NCBI GenBank assembly: GCA_029778715.1 | Contig: JAKOPT010000089.1 | Coordinates: 1 to 64,000 of the forward strand | DNA length: 64,000 bases | Direction: 5' to 3' | DNA from: Actinomycetes bacterium | Lineage (GTDB): Bacteria > Actinomycetota > Actinomycetes > Actinomycetales > Dermatophilaceae | In this document: positions 1 to 7,994 of the stretch, piece after piece | Layout of the letters: each line of letters starts with the position of its first letter | How positions within the stretch are numbered: position 1 is the first letter of the stretch | Notes under the pieces: generated by a model | Database searches by the model: none | What the model saw: the letters and a program-made list of their open reading frames with translations, nothing else | Told to the model about the DNA's origin: nothing | Position numbers and translations under genes: made by a program

Positions 1-186
1 GGGGTTGCGACCCGTGCGCGGTGCCCGGTCCACGGCCTCGAAGGTGCCGAAGCCGGTGATCCCCACACTCCCTCCGTGGGCCACTTCTCGGATGATGTGG
101 TCGAAAATCGCCTCGATCGCATCGATTGCGGCCTTGCGTGAACCCAGGCGCCCCTCAAGTGCCTGGGCCAGTTCTGCCTTGTTCAT
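1..186 (-). CDS. hup: HU-family DNA-binding protein, 3' part outside window
   Basis: Histone-like nucleoid protein that binds and bends DNA. Reading the minus strand from the ATG at 186 gives 62 codons open to the window edge. They begin MNKAELAQAL and contain the HU signature GITGFGTFEA followed by the arm RAPRTGRNP. The visible part matches the N-terminal two thirds of a roughly 90-residue HU. Whether the protein has a Lys/Ala-rich actinobacterial tail cannot be seen. It lies downstream of leuD in the same direction with a 113-base gap, so it probably has its own promoter. Confidence 0.9.
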   Translation of the reverse strand, partial: MNKAELAQALEGRLGSRKAAIDAIEAIFDHIIREVAHGGSVGITGFGTFEAVDRAPRTGRNP

Positions 187-299
187 GTGCGCTCCATCGC
201 CGTTTGGGTGGGGCCGAGCCGATCCTGGCTATTGCTGCACTCTCGACCTCACGTCCGACGTTATGCGGCAGGAGGCTCCGCGTCCACCACCGGCCCCAT

Positions 300-893
300 T
301 CAGGGCGCGGCGGTCACCGGTTTCCAGGCCGGCCGGGTCGCCTCGTATGCCGTGATGTCGCCCTCGTGACGCAGCGTCAAGGAGATGTCGTCGAGACCCT
401 CCAGGAGGCGCCACCGGGTGTAGTCGTCCACCTCGAACCCGGCCACGATGTCCCCCGCCGTGACGGTGCGCGAGTGCAAGTCGACGGTGATCGAGGCACC
501 GGGATGGTTGTCGAGGTACTTCCAGAGCAGTTCGACATCGTCCTGGCTGCACACCGCGGTGAGCAGGCCCTGCTTGCCGCTGTTGCCGCGGAAGATGTCG
601 GCGAACCGGCTGGAGATGACGACCTTGAAGCCGTAGTTCATGAGCGCCCAGACGGCGTGTTCGCGCGAAGACCCCGTGCCGAAGTCCGGACCGGCCACCA
701 AGACCGAGCCCGCGGCATACGCCGGGTCGTTGAGGACGAACGTGTCGTCGCGACGCCAGGCGGCGAACAGGCCGTCCTCGAAGCCGGACTTGGTGACCCG
801 CTTGAGGTATTCGGCCGGGATGATCTGGTCGGTGTCGACGTTGCTGCGGCGCAACGGAACACCGATGCCGGTGTGGGTGGTGAAGGCGTCCAT
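300..893 (-). CDS. leuD: 3-isopropylmalate dehydratase small subunit
   Basis: Small (swivel) subunit of isopropylmalate isomerase, which converts 2- to 3-isopropylmalate in leucine synthesis; in pathways starting with CimA the same enzyme acts on citramalate. The 197-residue protein carries [15 protein letters not shown] near the N terminus and the substrate loop [17 protein letters not shown]. The ATG at 893 (MDAFTTHTG) is preferred over an in-frame ATG 33 bases upstream that lies inside the end of leuC. The gene starts two bases after the leuC stop, so translation is coupled and the two subunits are made together. Confidence 0.97.
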   Translation of the reverse strand: MDAFTTHTGIGVPLRRSNVDTDQIIPAEYLKRVTKSGFEDGLFAAWRRDDTFVLNDPAYAAGSVLVAGPDFGTGSSREHAVWALMNYGFKVVISSRFADIFRGNSGKQGLLTAVCSQDDVELLWKYLDNHPGASITVDLHSRTVTAGDIVAGFEVDDYTRWRLLEGLDDISLTLRHEGDITAYEATRPAWKPVTAAP

Positions 894-894
894 G

Positions 895-2322
895 TCAGTT
901 CCCCTTGGGTGCGGACTCGGCGGCAACCGGGTCGAGGTCGGCGGGACTGGAAAGGGTGCCGCGGACGGCGGTGGCGGCGGCGACCTGGGGGCTGACGAGG
1001 TGAGTGCGGCCTCCCTTGCCCTGGCGGCCCTCGAAGTTGCGGTTGCTCGTCGACGCGCTGCGCTCGGTGGGGGCGAGTTTGTCGGGGTTCATGGCCAGGC
1101 ACATCGAGCAGCCCGGGAGGCGCCATTGCGCCCCGGCCGCCTCGAACACCTCGCCGAGGCCCTCGGCCTCGGCCTGGAGGCGCACCCGTGCCGACCCGGG
1201 GACGACGAGCATCCGGACGCTGTCGGCGACCCGGCGACCCTTGAGGATGTCCGCGACGGCGCGCAGGTCCTCGATCCGCCCGTTGGTGCAGGACCCGACG
1301 AACACGGTGTCGACGGCGACCTCGCGCAACGGGGTGCCCGCCGCCAGGCCCATGTAGTCGAGGGCGCGCTGCGCGGCGGCCTTGTCGTTGTCGTCCCCCA
1401 TGAGTTCGGGGTCAGGCACGGCTGCACCCAAGGGGGCACCCTGACCGGGGTTGGTGCCCCAGGTGACGAAGGGCGTGAGGGTGGCCGCGTCGAGGACGAC
1501 CTCGGCGTCGAAAGTGGCGTCGTCGTCGGTGCGCAACTCCCGCCAGGCGGCGACCGCGGCATCCCAGTCGGCTCCGGCAGGGGCATGGTCGCGGCCCTGG
1601 AGGTAGGCGAACGTGGTCTCGTCGGGAGCGATCATGCCGGCGCGCGCGCCCGCCTCGATCGACATGTTGCAGATGGTCATCCGGGATTCCATGGACAGGG
1701 CGCGGATCGCCGACCCGCGGAACTCCAGGACGTAGCCCTGTCCCCCGCCGGTCCCGATCTTGGCGATGACCGCGAGGACGATGTCCTTGGCGCTCACCCC
1801 CGCGGGCAGGTCGCCCTCGACGGTGATCGCCATCGTCTTGAACGGTTTGAGCGGCAGCGTCTGGGTGGCGAGCACGTGCTCGACCTCGGAGGTGCCGATG
1901 CCGAAGGCCAGGGCACCGAAGGCGCCGTGCGTGGACGTGTGACTGTCGCCGCAGACGACGGTCATCCCCGGCTGGGTGAGCCCGAGTTGCGGGCCGACGA
2001 CGTGGACGATGCCCTGCTCGGCATCGCCCATCGGGTAGAGGGTGATCCCGAACTCCGCGCAGTTGGCGCGCAGGGTGTCGACCTGGGTCTTGGACACGGG
2101 GTCGGTGATCGGCCCGGGCGTGGTGGGAACGTTGTGGTCCTCGGTCGCCAGGGTGAGTTCGGGCCGACGCACCGGGCGCCCCGAGAGGCGCAACCCGTCG
2201 AAGGCCTGCGGGCTGGTTACCTCGTGGAGGAGGTGCAGATCGATGTAGAGCAGGTCGGGTTCACCCTCGCCGCGTCGCACGACATGCGACTCCCACACCT
2301 TCTCCGCCAGGGTTCTGGCCAT
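895..2322 (-). CDS. leuC: 3-isopropylmalate dehydratase large subunit
   Basis: Aconitase-type [4Fe-4S] large subunit of isopropylmalate isomerase, 475 residues, normal for the family. The cluster ligands are visible as [11 protein letters not shown] and the pair in [18 protein letters not shown] and [13 protein letters not shown] are the other aconitase signatures. A purine-rich GGAAGG lies about nine bases before the ATG. It heads a leuCD operon and is divergent from ndgR, whose product is known in other actinobacteria to regulate leuCD. That regulatory link is inferred here from position and family. Confidence 0.97.
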   Translation of the reverse strand: MARTLAEKVWESHVVRRGEGEPDLLYIDLHLLHEVTSPQAFDGLRLSGRPVRRPELTLATEDHNVPTTPGPITDPVSKTQVDTLRANCAEFGITLYPMGDAEQGIVHVVGPQLGLTQPGMTVVCGDSHTSTHGAFGALAFGIGTSEVEHVLATQTLPLKPFKTMAITVEGDLPAGVSAKDIVLAVIAKIGTGGGQGYVLEFRGSAIRALSMESRMTICNMSIEAGARAGMIAPDETTFAYLQGRDHAPAGADWDAAVAAWRELRTDDDATFDAEVVLDAATLTPFVTWGTNPGQGAPLGAAVPDPELMGDDNDKAAAQRALDYMGLAAGTPLREVAVDTVFVGSCTNGRIEDLRAVADILKGRRVADSVRMLVVPGSARVRLQAEAEGLGEVFEAAGAQWRLPGCSMCLAMNPDKLAPTERSASTSNRNFEGRQGKGGRTHLVSPQVAAATAVRGTLSSPADLDPVAAESAPKGN

Positions 2323-2456
2323 CGTCCACGCCTTCCGTCGGGTATGCCGTGTTCGCGCCTGCCCACACCCGCGGGCACCGGCGACCTCTCCGACCTTGAC
2401 ACGGCATACCGGGGAGCGAACTTGCGTCTCATGAGTCGAGACGGCAGTATCAGGAC
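2323..2456. promoter_or_regulatory. Divergent leuC/ndgR promoter region
   Basis: A 134-base spacer between divergent leuC and ndgR. On the plus strand TTGCGT (2422-2427) and CAGTAT (2445-2450) are 17 bases apart. The predicted transcription start falls on the ndgR ATG at 2457, which would give a leaderless mRNA. Between the two boxes is the inverted repeat GTCTC-N7-GAGAC (2427-2443), placed where an autorepressor could bind. Two inverted copies of the window-wide octamer also lie here, near 2342 and 2402. The operator assignment is inference. Confidence 0.55.
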
Positions 2457-3200
2457 ATGGACATCACGAGTGGGGTCGGCGTGCTCGACAAGGCCGCCAT
2501 CGTTCTGGGTGCCCTCGAAGCGGGCCCGTCGACGCTGGCGCAGTTGGTGACGGCGACCGGATTGGCCCGCCCGACGGCGCACCGACTGGCCGTGGCGCTG
2601 GAGCATCACCGGCTCGTCGCCCGGGATCTGCAGGGCCGCTTCGTCCTCGGCCCGCGCCTGGGTGAGCTCGCCGCCGCAGCCGGCGAGGACCGGTTGCTCG
2701 CCGCGGCCGGGCCGGTCCTCGGAGCGTTGCGCGATCACACGAACGAGTCCGCGCAGCTGTTCCGCCGCCAGGGCGACCACCGCGTGTGCGTGTCCGCCGC
2801 GGAGCGGCCGGTCGGGTTGCGCGACTCGATCCCGATCGGGGCGAGCCTGTCGATGCTCGCCGGCTCCGCGGCCCAGGTGCTCCTTGCTTGGGAGGAGCCG
2901 GACCGCCTGCACCGGGGGCTGCAAGGGTCGGCGTTCAACGCGACGACCCTCTCCGGGGTGCGCCGGCGGGGCTGGGCCCAGTCGGTCGGCGAGCGCGAGC
3001 CCGGGGTGGCGTCGGTGTCGGCGCCGGTGCGCTCCCCCTCTGGTCGAGTCATCGCGGCGGTGTCGATTTCGGGGCCGATCGAGCGGCTGACCCGCCAACC
3101 AGGGCGCCTGCACGCCGCCACCGTCATGGCCGGGGCCAACAAACTGACCGAGGTCCTTGCCCGCCACGCCGCGGCCCAGGACGAGGCCCACGGCGCCTGA
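2457..3200 (+). CDS. ndgR: IclR-family transcriptional regulator (NdgR/LtbR type)
   Basis: DNA-binding regulator of 247 residues. The N-terminal winged helix-turn-helix spans roughly residues 8-70 ([28 protein letters not shown]). The IclR effector domain follows, with [24 protein letters not shown] and the [21 protein letters not shown] segment. Its position divergent from leuCD is the hallmark of the NdgR/LtbR subgroup, which controls leucine and other amino acid genes in Streptomyces and Corynebacterium. No ribosome binding site is needed if the predicted start at 2457 is correct, because the promoter lies 7 bases upstream. Regulation of leuCD by this protein is inferred. Confidence 0.9.
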   Translation: MDITSGVGVLDKAAIVLGALEAGPSTLAQLVTATGLARPTAHRLAVALEHHRLVARDLQGRFVLGPRLGELAAAAGEDRLLAAAGPVLGALRDHTNESAQLFRRQGDHRVCVSAAERPVGLRDSIPIGASLSMLAGSAAQVLLAWEEPDRLHRGLQGSAFNATTLSGVRRRGWAQSVGEREPGVASVSAPVRSPSGRVIAAVSISGPIERLTRQPGRLHAATVMAGANKLTEVLARHAAAQDEAHGA

Positions 3201-3230
3201 CGCGCCCGCCTCTACCGCCCCTCCCGTCCC

Positions 3231-3306
3231 CCCTTTCCCGCCTGAAGTGCCTACCGTCAACTTCGCACCCCAAATGTTCGGGCGCGAAGTGCCCCTTTCC
3301 CACCGC
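3231..3306 (+). repeat. Dispersed 76-bp palindromic repeat, copy 1
   Basis: This stretch downstream of ndgR matches 57440-57515 read on the other strand, almost throughout. Its core is an imperfect hairpin (ACTTCGCACCC ... GGGCGCGAAGT, 3260-3290), flanked by CCCCTTTCCCACCGC. It may also act as the ndgR terminator. Two copies 54 kb apart in one window suggest a genome-wide family. Confidence 0.75.
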
Positions 3307-3345
3307 AAGTTCCGCCACGCCACACCAAGTTCCGCCACGCCACAC
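3306..3345 (+). repeat. Two exact 20-bp tandem repeats
   Basis: CAAGTTCCGCCACGCCACAC occurs at 3306-3325 and again at 3326-3345, followed by a degenerate third unit to about 3375. It directly abuts the dispersed 76-bp repeat. No coding function is apparent. Confidence 0.8.
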
Positions 3346-3440
3346 CTCGGCACCGTAAGTCCCGCCACGCCACGACACGCCCCGCCCCGGCACCGCAGCC
3401 GCGGCACCACGCCTGAGCGACGCCACGGCATACACGACGA

Positions 3441-3466
3441 AGACCCCCTCGCGAACGAGAGGGTCT
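3441..3466 (-). terminator. Hairpin terminator after tRNA-Glu
   Basis: AGACCC ... GGGTCT with an inner CTCG/CGAG pair forms a strong stem five bases beyond the 3' end of tRNA-Glu on the minus strand. There is no long U tract, as is common in actinobacteria. It could also stop plus-strand transcription from ndgR. Confidence 0.7.
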
Positions 3467-3471
3467 TGACG

Positions 3472-3544
3472 TAGCCCCGACGGGATTCGAACCCGCGCTA
3501 CCGCCTTGAGAGGGCGGCGTGCTAGGCCGCTACACAACGGGGCC
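3472..3544 (-). tRNA. tRNA-Glu (anticodon CTC)
   Basis: The minus strand folds into a 73-base cloverleaf. The seven-pair acceptor stem is GGCCCCG with CGGGGCT (first pair G-U). The anticodon stem is CCGCC/GGCGG with loop CTCTCAA, giving anticodon CTC. The T arm contains GGGTTCGAATCCC and the discriminator is A. The 3' CCA is not encoded. Confidence 0.96.
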
Positions 3545-3637
3545 CTAGCTGTTGCCCGGAGGCAACGGAGAAGAACCTTACCGTTCGACGGGGGTCTTCT
3601 CGAAATCGCAGCGGCCGGTGGGCCGTTGACGATCTGG

Positions 3638-3709
3638 CTGGGGTACCAGGACTCGAACCTAGAATGAGTGAACCAGAATCACTAGTGTTGCCAATTACAC
3701 TATACCCCA
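3638..3709 (-). tRNA. tRNA-Gln (anticodon CTG)
   Basis: A 72-base cloverleaf on the minus strand. The acceptor begins TGGGG and pairs with CCCCA, the anticodon stem is AGTGA/TCACT with loop TTCTGGT (anticodon CTG), and the T arm contains AGGTTCGAGTCCT. The three bases after the discriminator (3637-3635) read CCA, so the tail may be encoded. It lies 93 bases upstream of tRNA-Glu in the same direction, and the two are probably cotranscribed. GatA and GatB, encoded at the far end of the window, are the enzymes that amidate mischarged Glu-tRNA-Gln. Confidence 0.96.
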
Positions 3710-3757
3710 AGGGGTATGCCGCCCGGCCGGGGCCGAGAGGCGAACCGAGGGACGATC

Positions 3758-4321
3758 CTAGCTGGCGGGCGGCATTCCGCCCAAATCGTCGGGCGAGAAC
3801 GCGACCGTGAACGGCTCGGCGACGGCGAACCGCTCCCCGCCCGCGACATCGGCCACGACGGCATACGCGCCGTCTACCAGAGCCCACGCCGTGATCCGGG
3901 GTTCGTCGGGATCGACAACCCAGTAGTGAGCGCACCCAGCGCTTTCGTAGCGAGACCGTTTGAGCACGAGGTCGATGCGGCGCGTGCTCGGCGAGAGGAT
4001 CTCGATGGCCAGCAGCGGCGCGGTGGGGAGGTCGCGGCGGGTGAAGTCGGCGATGGGCGCCACGAGAAGATCGGGCTGCAGGACCGAACGGTCGTCCAGG
4101 GCGACATCGAAGGGCGCGAAGAGCATTTCCAAGTGGCGGGGAAGCACTCGACTGAGGATGAGGTGCAGCCTGGCGAGCGCACGTTGGTGCGGCCAAGAGG
4201 GGGCCGGGGTCACGATGAGCACGCCGTCGATGAGTTCATAGCGGTGCCCATCGTCGGGCATCGCCTCCAGATCGGCCCTGGTCAGGGGCCGGCTGCGCGG
4301 CAGCGTGGTCATGACTGTCAT
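3758..4321 (-). CDS. Uma2-family (DUF820) PD-(D/E)XK nuclease-like protein
   Basis: Protein of 187 residues with the Uma2 architecture: RYELIDGVLIV near residue 28, a conserved QPDLLV at about 83, and EILSPSTRRIDLVLKRSRYESAGCAHYWVVDPDEPRITAW in the second half. The Asp, Glu and Lys of the PD-(D/E)XK-like active site are present. The fold is that of a restriction-type endonuclease, but the cellular role of the family is not established. A second in-frame ATG at 4312 (MTTLPRS) is an equally possible start. It stands alone between the tRNAs and the HAD gene. Confidence 0.85.
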   Translation of the reverse strand: MTVMTTLPRSRPLTRADLEAMPDDGHRYELIDGVLIVTPAPSWPHQRALARLHLILSRVLPRHLEMLFAPFDVALDDRSVLQPDLLVAPIADFTRRDLPTAPLLAIEILSPSTRRIDLVLKRSRYESAGCAHYWVVDPDEPRITAWALVDGAYAVVADVAGGERFAVAEPFTVAFSPDDLGGMPPAS

Positions 4322-4435
4322 GGTCCCCCATCTCGTCTCTCGATGTCACCCCTCGAGTGTGGCGCGGCTGCTCCTCTCGCCTCTGGAGTTATCCACAGCC
4401 CGCCGCTTCGCCGAATCGCCGACCGGACCAGGCGG

Positions 4436-5236
4436 TCAGCGGTGCCCCGACTGGGCCCGAAGGCCGCCACCCGTCTCGCGAAGACCAAGAAGTCCCGGGA
4501 CCTCGGCCAGTGAACCGATGACCGGTATGCCGCGAGCCAGGGCGGCCGCTCGGCGCGCCGCCGTCGCCACCACCTCGCCAGCCGGGTCACCGTCGTCGCG
4601 CACCAACCAGGCGGAGGCGAGCCCGGCCTCGCTGGCCCCGAGGGCATCGCTGGTCCATTCGTCGCCGACGTAGAGCACGTCCTCGGGGTCACTGCCGAGT
4701 TCTGCGCACGCGTGCCGGAAGACCGACGCCTCCGGTTTCCCGACCCCGAGACAGTCGCGCGAGCACACCGCGCCGATGAGTCCGGTCAGGCCGGTCGCGG
4801 CGACCTTGCCGACGGTGTAGGCGGTGGCGGAGTTGGTGAGCACGCGCACGGGGACTCCGTTCTCGGCGCACCAACGTAGCAACGGCACCGTGTCGGCAAA
4901 TGCCGTCAGGGTCGCGTCGAAGGCCGGCCCGTAGGCGCCCTCGAAGACGGCGAGGGCATCCTCGGGCACGGGTTCGGCCACGACGCTGGCAGCGTCGACG
5001 AGCCGCGCCCAACGCATCTGCGGAAACGTCAACTCACCCGCGACGAAACGCCGGAAGGCCCCGAGCGGATCGCTTCGGAAGCGCAGCGCGGCCGCCGTGG
5101 CCACGGCCGGCGACAGCTGCGGCCACACCGCCCGCACCCCGGCCCGGCCGGCATACTCCATGGCCGTGCGGGTGTCCCAGAGGGTTCCGTCGGCGTCGAT
5201 GAGGAGCGCGCGACGGCGGGGTTGGGCGGACGGCAT
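4436..5236 (-). CDS. HAD-family hydrolase (putative phosphatase)
   Basis: Haloacid-dehalogenase phosphatase of 266 residues. Motif I is LLIDADGTLWD, with Asp nucleophile and Asp general acid. Motif II is VLTNSAT, the motif III Lys is in GVGKPEASVFRHA, and motif IV is VLYVGDEWTSDALGASEAGL. A helical cap lies between motifs I and II. The substrate is unknown. The start codon lies within a copy of the CGGCATAC octamer. It follows gltX by 20 bases in the same direction and is probably cotranscribed. Confidence 0.9.
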   Translation of the reverse strand: MPSAQPRRRALLIDADGTLWDTRTAMEYAGRAGVRAVWPQLSPAVATAAALRFRSDPLGAFRRFVAGELTFPQMRWARLVDAASVVAEPVPEDALAVFEGAYGPAFDATLTAFADTVPLLRWCAENGVPVRVLTNSATAYTVGKVAATGLTGLIGAVCSRDCLGVGKPEASVFRHACAELGSDPEDVLYVGDEWTSDALGASEAGLASAWLVRDDGDPAGEVVATAARRAAALARGIPVIGSLAEVPGLLGLRETGGGLRAQSGHR

Positions 5237-5256
5237 ACGGACCGGGGCAGAGGTGC

Positions 5257-6804
5257 TCAGAGGGTGGCTCGCAAGGCCGACAACCGGTTCAGGGTCGCCG
5301 TCTTGCCGAGGATCTCCATGGACTCGAAGAGCGGCGGGCTCACCCGCGCCCCCGAGACGGCGGTGCGCAGCGGCCCGAACGCGAAGCGGGCCTTGATCCC
5401 TAGGCCGTCGACGAGGGCGCCGCGCAGGGCGGCCTCGATGGTTGCTGCGGTCCAGGCGGTTTCGCTGCGCAGCGGGCCGTGGCCGTGGTCGTCGATGTCG
5501 CCCAGGACCGCGGCAGCGGCATCGAGCACCTCACCAGCCCGCTCCCCCAGGCCCGCGCGAGCATCCTCAGCGATCTCGAGCGCATCATCCGCGACGAAGA
5601 AGGGCCGGACCAAGGCAGTCGCCTCGGTGAGGTGCGTGATGCGGGTCTGGATGAGTTCGGCGACGGCGCGCAGCCGCGCCAACTCGCTCAACGACGGCTG
5701 CGCGGGCAGCACCTCGTCGGCGATCAAGAAGGGTAGGAGGCGGCCCGCGAAATCGCCGAGGTCGAGGCCGCGGATGTAGACCCCGTTGAGCCAGTCGAGC
5801 TTCTTGAGGTCGAAGATCGGGCCGACCGGGTTGACCTTGCGCCAATCGAAGCGCGCACTGAAATCCGCGAAATCGAACACCTCCACGTCGTTACCGTCGG
5901 CATCCTGCGCCGGCGGGTAGGCAAGCAAGGCGAGAAAGTTGACGAGCGCCTCGGGAAGGTAGCCCTGCTCCTGGAACCAGGTGAGCCGCGCGGCCGGGTT
6001 CTTGCGCTTGGAGATCTTCGACTTGTCCTCGTTGCGCAGCAGCGGCATGTGGGCAAACCGCGGCGGGGTCAGCCCGAACCACCGGTAGAGCAGGATGTGC
6101 TTGGGGGTCGAGGAGATCCACTCCTCGCCGCGCACAACATGGGTGATCCCCATTTCGTGGTCGTCGACGACGACGGCGAGGTGATAGGTGGGGAACCCGT
6201 CGGCCTTGAGGATGACCTGGTCGTCGGGTCGCGGTGCGGACACCTGGCCGCGGATGAGGTCGTCGAACTCGACCTCGACATCGTCGGGGATGAGCATCCG
6301 CACGACCGGGGTTTCGCTGAAACCGGGCAGCGCCGCCCGCTCCTCGCGGGTCTTGCCGTAGCAGAGCCGGTCGTAGCCGGTGGGTTGCTTGGTCTTCTGC
6401 TGGATCTCGCGCATCTGAGCCAGGCGCTGCGTCGAGCACCAGCACTGATAGGCCTTGCCCTCGGCGAGCAGCCGCTCGACGTAGGGGCGGTAAGTGTCCA
6501 GCCGCTCGCTTTGCCGGTAGGGCGCGCATGGCCCGCCGACGTCGGGCCCCTCGTCCCAGGTCAGGCCCAGCCAGCCGAGAGTGTCGAACACCTGGCTCTC
6601 GCTGTCGGCCCGGAACCGGGCCCGGTCGGTGTCCTCGATCCGCAGCAGGAAGCGTCCGGTTTGCTGCCGCGCAAACGCGACGTTGAAGAGCGACATGTAT
6701 GCCGTCCCGACATGGGGGTCGCCCGTCGGGCTGGGTGCCACGCGCAGGCGAACGGCACCGGGCAGGTCGGGGATCTCCGGCAGGGCGGGCGCGCTGGTCG
6801 TCAT
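5257..6804 (-). CDS. gltX: Glutamate--tRNA ligase
   Basis: Class I aminoacyl-tRNA synthetase, 515 residues, that charges tRNA-Glu (and tRNA-Gln in organisms using the GatCAB route). The HIGH-like motif is RVAPSPTGDPHVGTAYMSLFN near residue 25, IEDTD follows at about 57, and the KMSKS-like loop is KISKR. HVVRGEEWISSTPKH is the other family signature. Its natural substrate tRNA-Glu is encoded 1.7 kb away, and gatA/gatB are in the same window. The MTTSAPALPEIP start is supported by the homologous block beginning soon after. Confidence 0.97.
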   Translation of the reverse strand: MTTSAPALPEIPDLPGAVRLRVAPSPTGDPHVGTAYMSLFNVAFARQQTGRFLLRIEDTDRARFRADSESQVFDTLGWLGLTWDEGPDVGGPCAPYRQSERLDTYRPYVERLLAEGKAYQCWCSTQRLAQMREIQQKTKQPTGYDRLCYGKTREERAALPGFSETPVVRMLIPDDVEVEFDDLIRGQVSAPRPDDQVILKADGFPTYHLAVVVDDHEMGITHVVRGEEWISSTPKHILLYRWFGLTPPRFAHMPLLRNEDKSKISKRKNPAARLTWFQEQGYLPEALVNFLALLAYPPAQDADGNDVEVFDFADFSARFDWRKVNPVGPIFDLKKLDWLNGVYIRGLDLGDFAGRLLPFLIADEVLPAQPSLSELARLRAVAELIQTRITHLTEATALVRPFFVADDALEIAEDARAGLGERAGEVLDAAAAVLGDIDDHGHGPLRSETAWTAATIEAALRGALVDGLGIKARFAFGPLRTAVSGARVSPPLFESMEILGKTATLNRLSALRATL

Positions 6805-7220
6805 GGGTAGACAGCCTAGGCGAGCGCAACCGCTGACCTCGAAGGCGAATCCCCCGCTCCGGCCCCCTGGGTGGGCGAATCCCCAAGCGGATCACCCCGC
6901 TACACCGACCCAATGGACCACCTGGAACACGGGCGTTCGGCACTCATCCAAGCAGGAGCAAGCCCGGTGTGCGTGCCATGGGTGCGGCATACGGCTCGTT
7001 CGGCACTCACCGCGGTACCAGGGACGCGGTGCCGGGCACCGGAGGCGGGTGATGAGGGGCAGGGGTATCTCGGCAGAGTGCGGGCCCGCGCTTCCCGTGC
7101 GTGTCACCGTGCAGCGAGTGCGGGGATCGCGACGCGTACTGCGCCGATCGTCAGGCCGGTGGGCCCCCTGCCGTCAGCGACTGGGACTTCAATCACCGTT
7201 CGGCGCAACAGACCCGCCGT
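6805..7220. other. Non-coding spacer with one hairpin repeat
   Basis: About 415 bases between gltX and the toxin-antitoxin remnant, with no convincing gene. At 6969-7010 there is a hairpin-like element, GTGCC ... GGCAC around a CGGCATAC octamer and the phrase GGCTCGTTCGGCACTCA. The same pattern recurs at 18981-19018 and twice at 47981-48104, so this belongs to a dispersed repeat family. Confidence 0.6.
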
Positions 7221-7238
7221 CGTATCCCATAGGATACG
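7221..7238. promoter_or_regulatory. Palindromic operator upstream of toxin-antitoxin pair
   Basis: CGTATCC-CATA-GGATACG is a perfect inverted repeat with 7-bp arms, eight bases before the ancestral GTG start of the toxin reading frame. It is AT-rich for this genome. Such sites are typically bound by HigA-type antitoxins for autoregulation. That role is inferred from position. Confidence 0.6.
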
Positions 7239-7246
7239 CTCGCATC

Positions 7247-7560
7247 GTGCACATCCTGACCACGGATAGTTGCGACAAATGGATCCGAAAGCCCAAGGAC
7301 GGCAGGCCCGGGCGCGGATCAACCTTGCGGTGCGCCGTTGTCAGGTCGAAGGCCGTCTCGTTGGAGACATTGGGCCGGTCGGCAACCAGGTAAACGGAAT
7401 GCGCTTCCACTTTGGGCCCGGCTACCGGATCTACTACCTGCACGGCGCCGAGACCGTCGTCCTGCTGCTCATCGGTGGAGCCAAGTCCACCCAGTCGGCC
7501 GACATCAACAAGGCCAAGGAACTGGCAGCCCACTTCCGACAGGAGAACTCATGGCCATGA
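7247..7560 (+). pseudogene. RelE/HigB-like addiction module toxin, apparently frameshifted
   Basis: The C-terminal part (about residues 20 onward) is typical of the HigB/RelE-type killer family: GRQARARINLAVRR, VGNQVNGMRFHFGPGYRIYYLHG, VVLLLIGGAKSTQSADINKAKELAAHF. The expected N terminus is present but in another frame, from the GTG at 7247: ILTTDSCDKWIRKPKDG. Adding one base near 7302, where AAGGACGGCAGG would read AAGGACCGGCAGG, restores one continuous protein. An alternative is a shortened toxin beginning at TTG 7270 or ATG 7279. The 3' end overlaps the antitoxin start by 10 bases. A sequencing error cannot be excluded. Confidence 0.7.
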
Positions 7561-7847
7561 CCATCCGCCGCTGGGATGCCAGCGACTACCTTGAGACGAC
7601 CGAAGACATGCTCGCCTACCTCGACGAGGCCGCCCGCAGTGGCGACCCGGCCCTGCTGCGGGCAGCGCTGGGGGACATCGCCAAGGCCAAAGGAATGGCC
7701 GAAATCGCGCGCGCGGCCGGGGTCGGACGCGAATCCCTCTACAAGTCGCTCAGCAGCACCGGCAACCCTTCCTTCCAAACGATCGTCAAGGTCATCGACG
7801 CCCTCGGGGGGCAGATCAGCGTGACCCCGAAGACGCCCGCCGCCTAG
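7551..7847 (+). CDS. HigA-type helix-turn-helix antitoxin
   Basis: Putative addiction-module antidote of 98 residues. It starts at the ATG at 7551 (MAMTIRRWDASDYLETTEDM), with AGGAG a few bases upstream. The HTH region is GMAEIARAAGVGRESLYKSLSSTGNPSFQTIVKVIDALGG-like, spanning roughly residues 48-90. The family binds and neutralises the RelE-like toxin and represses the operon. Here it is intact although the toxin frame looks broken, a pattern expected when a module decays. It probably binds the palindrome at 7221-7238. Confidence 0.88.
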   Translation: MAMTIRRWDASDYLETTEDMLAYLDEAARSGDPALLRAALGDIAKAKGMAEIARAAGVGRESLYKSLSSTGNPSFQTIVKVIDALGGQISVTPKTPAA

Positions 7848-7897
7848 CCGCCACCCGGGTCAAGTGGGCTTTCAGTCTTGCTTCGTGGGGTAGTGGC

Positions 7898-7945
7898 TTG
7901 CCGGAAGCGTGGTGGTCGTTGGGACGACCACCACGCTTCAGGCAA
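7898..7945. terminator. Long hairpin between convergent genes, repeat-family member
   Basis: TTGCCGGAAGCGTGGTGGTCGT, loop TGGG, ACGACCACCACGCTTCAGGCAA forms a stem of about 21 pairs with one mismatch between the convergent antitoxin and kinase-like genes. Its core (GGTCGT ... ACGACCACCAC) recurs in the hairpin at 59996-60047. It could serve as a bidirectional terminator. Confidence 0.75.
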
Positions 7946-7994
7946 TCGCGGGGAACGGTAGCGCCTGGGCCGACCTCGTTGTTCTTGAGGGTGG

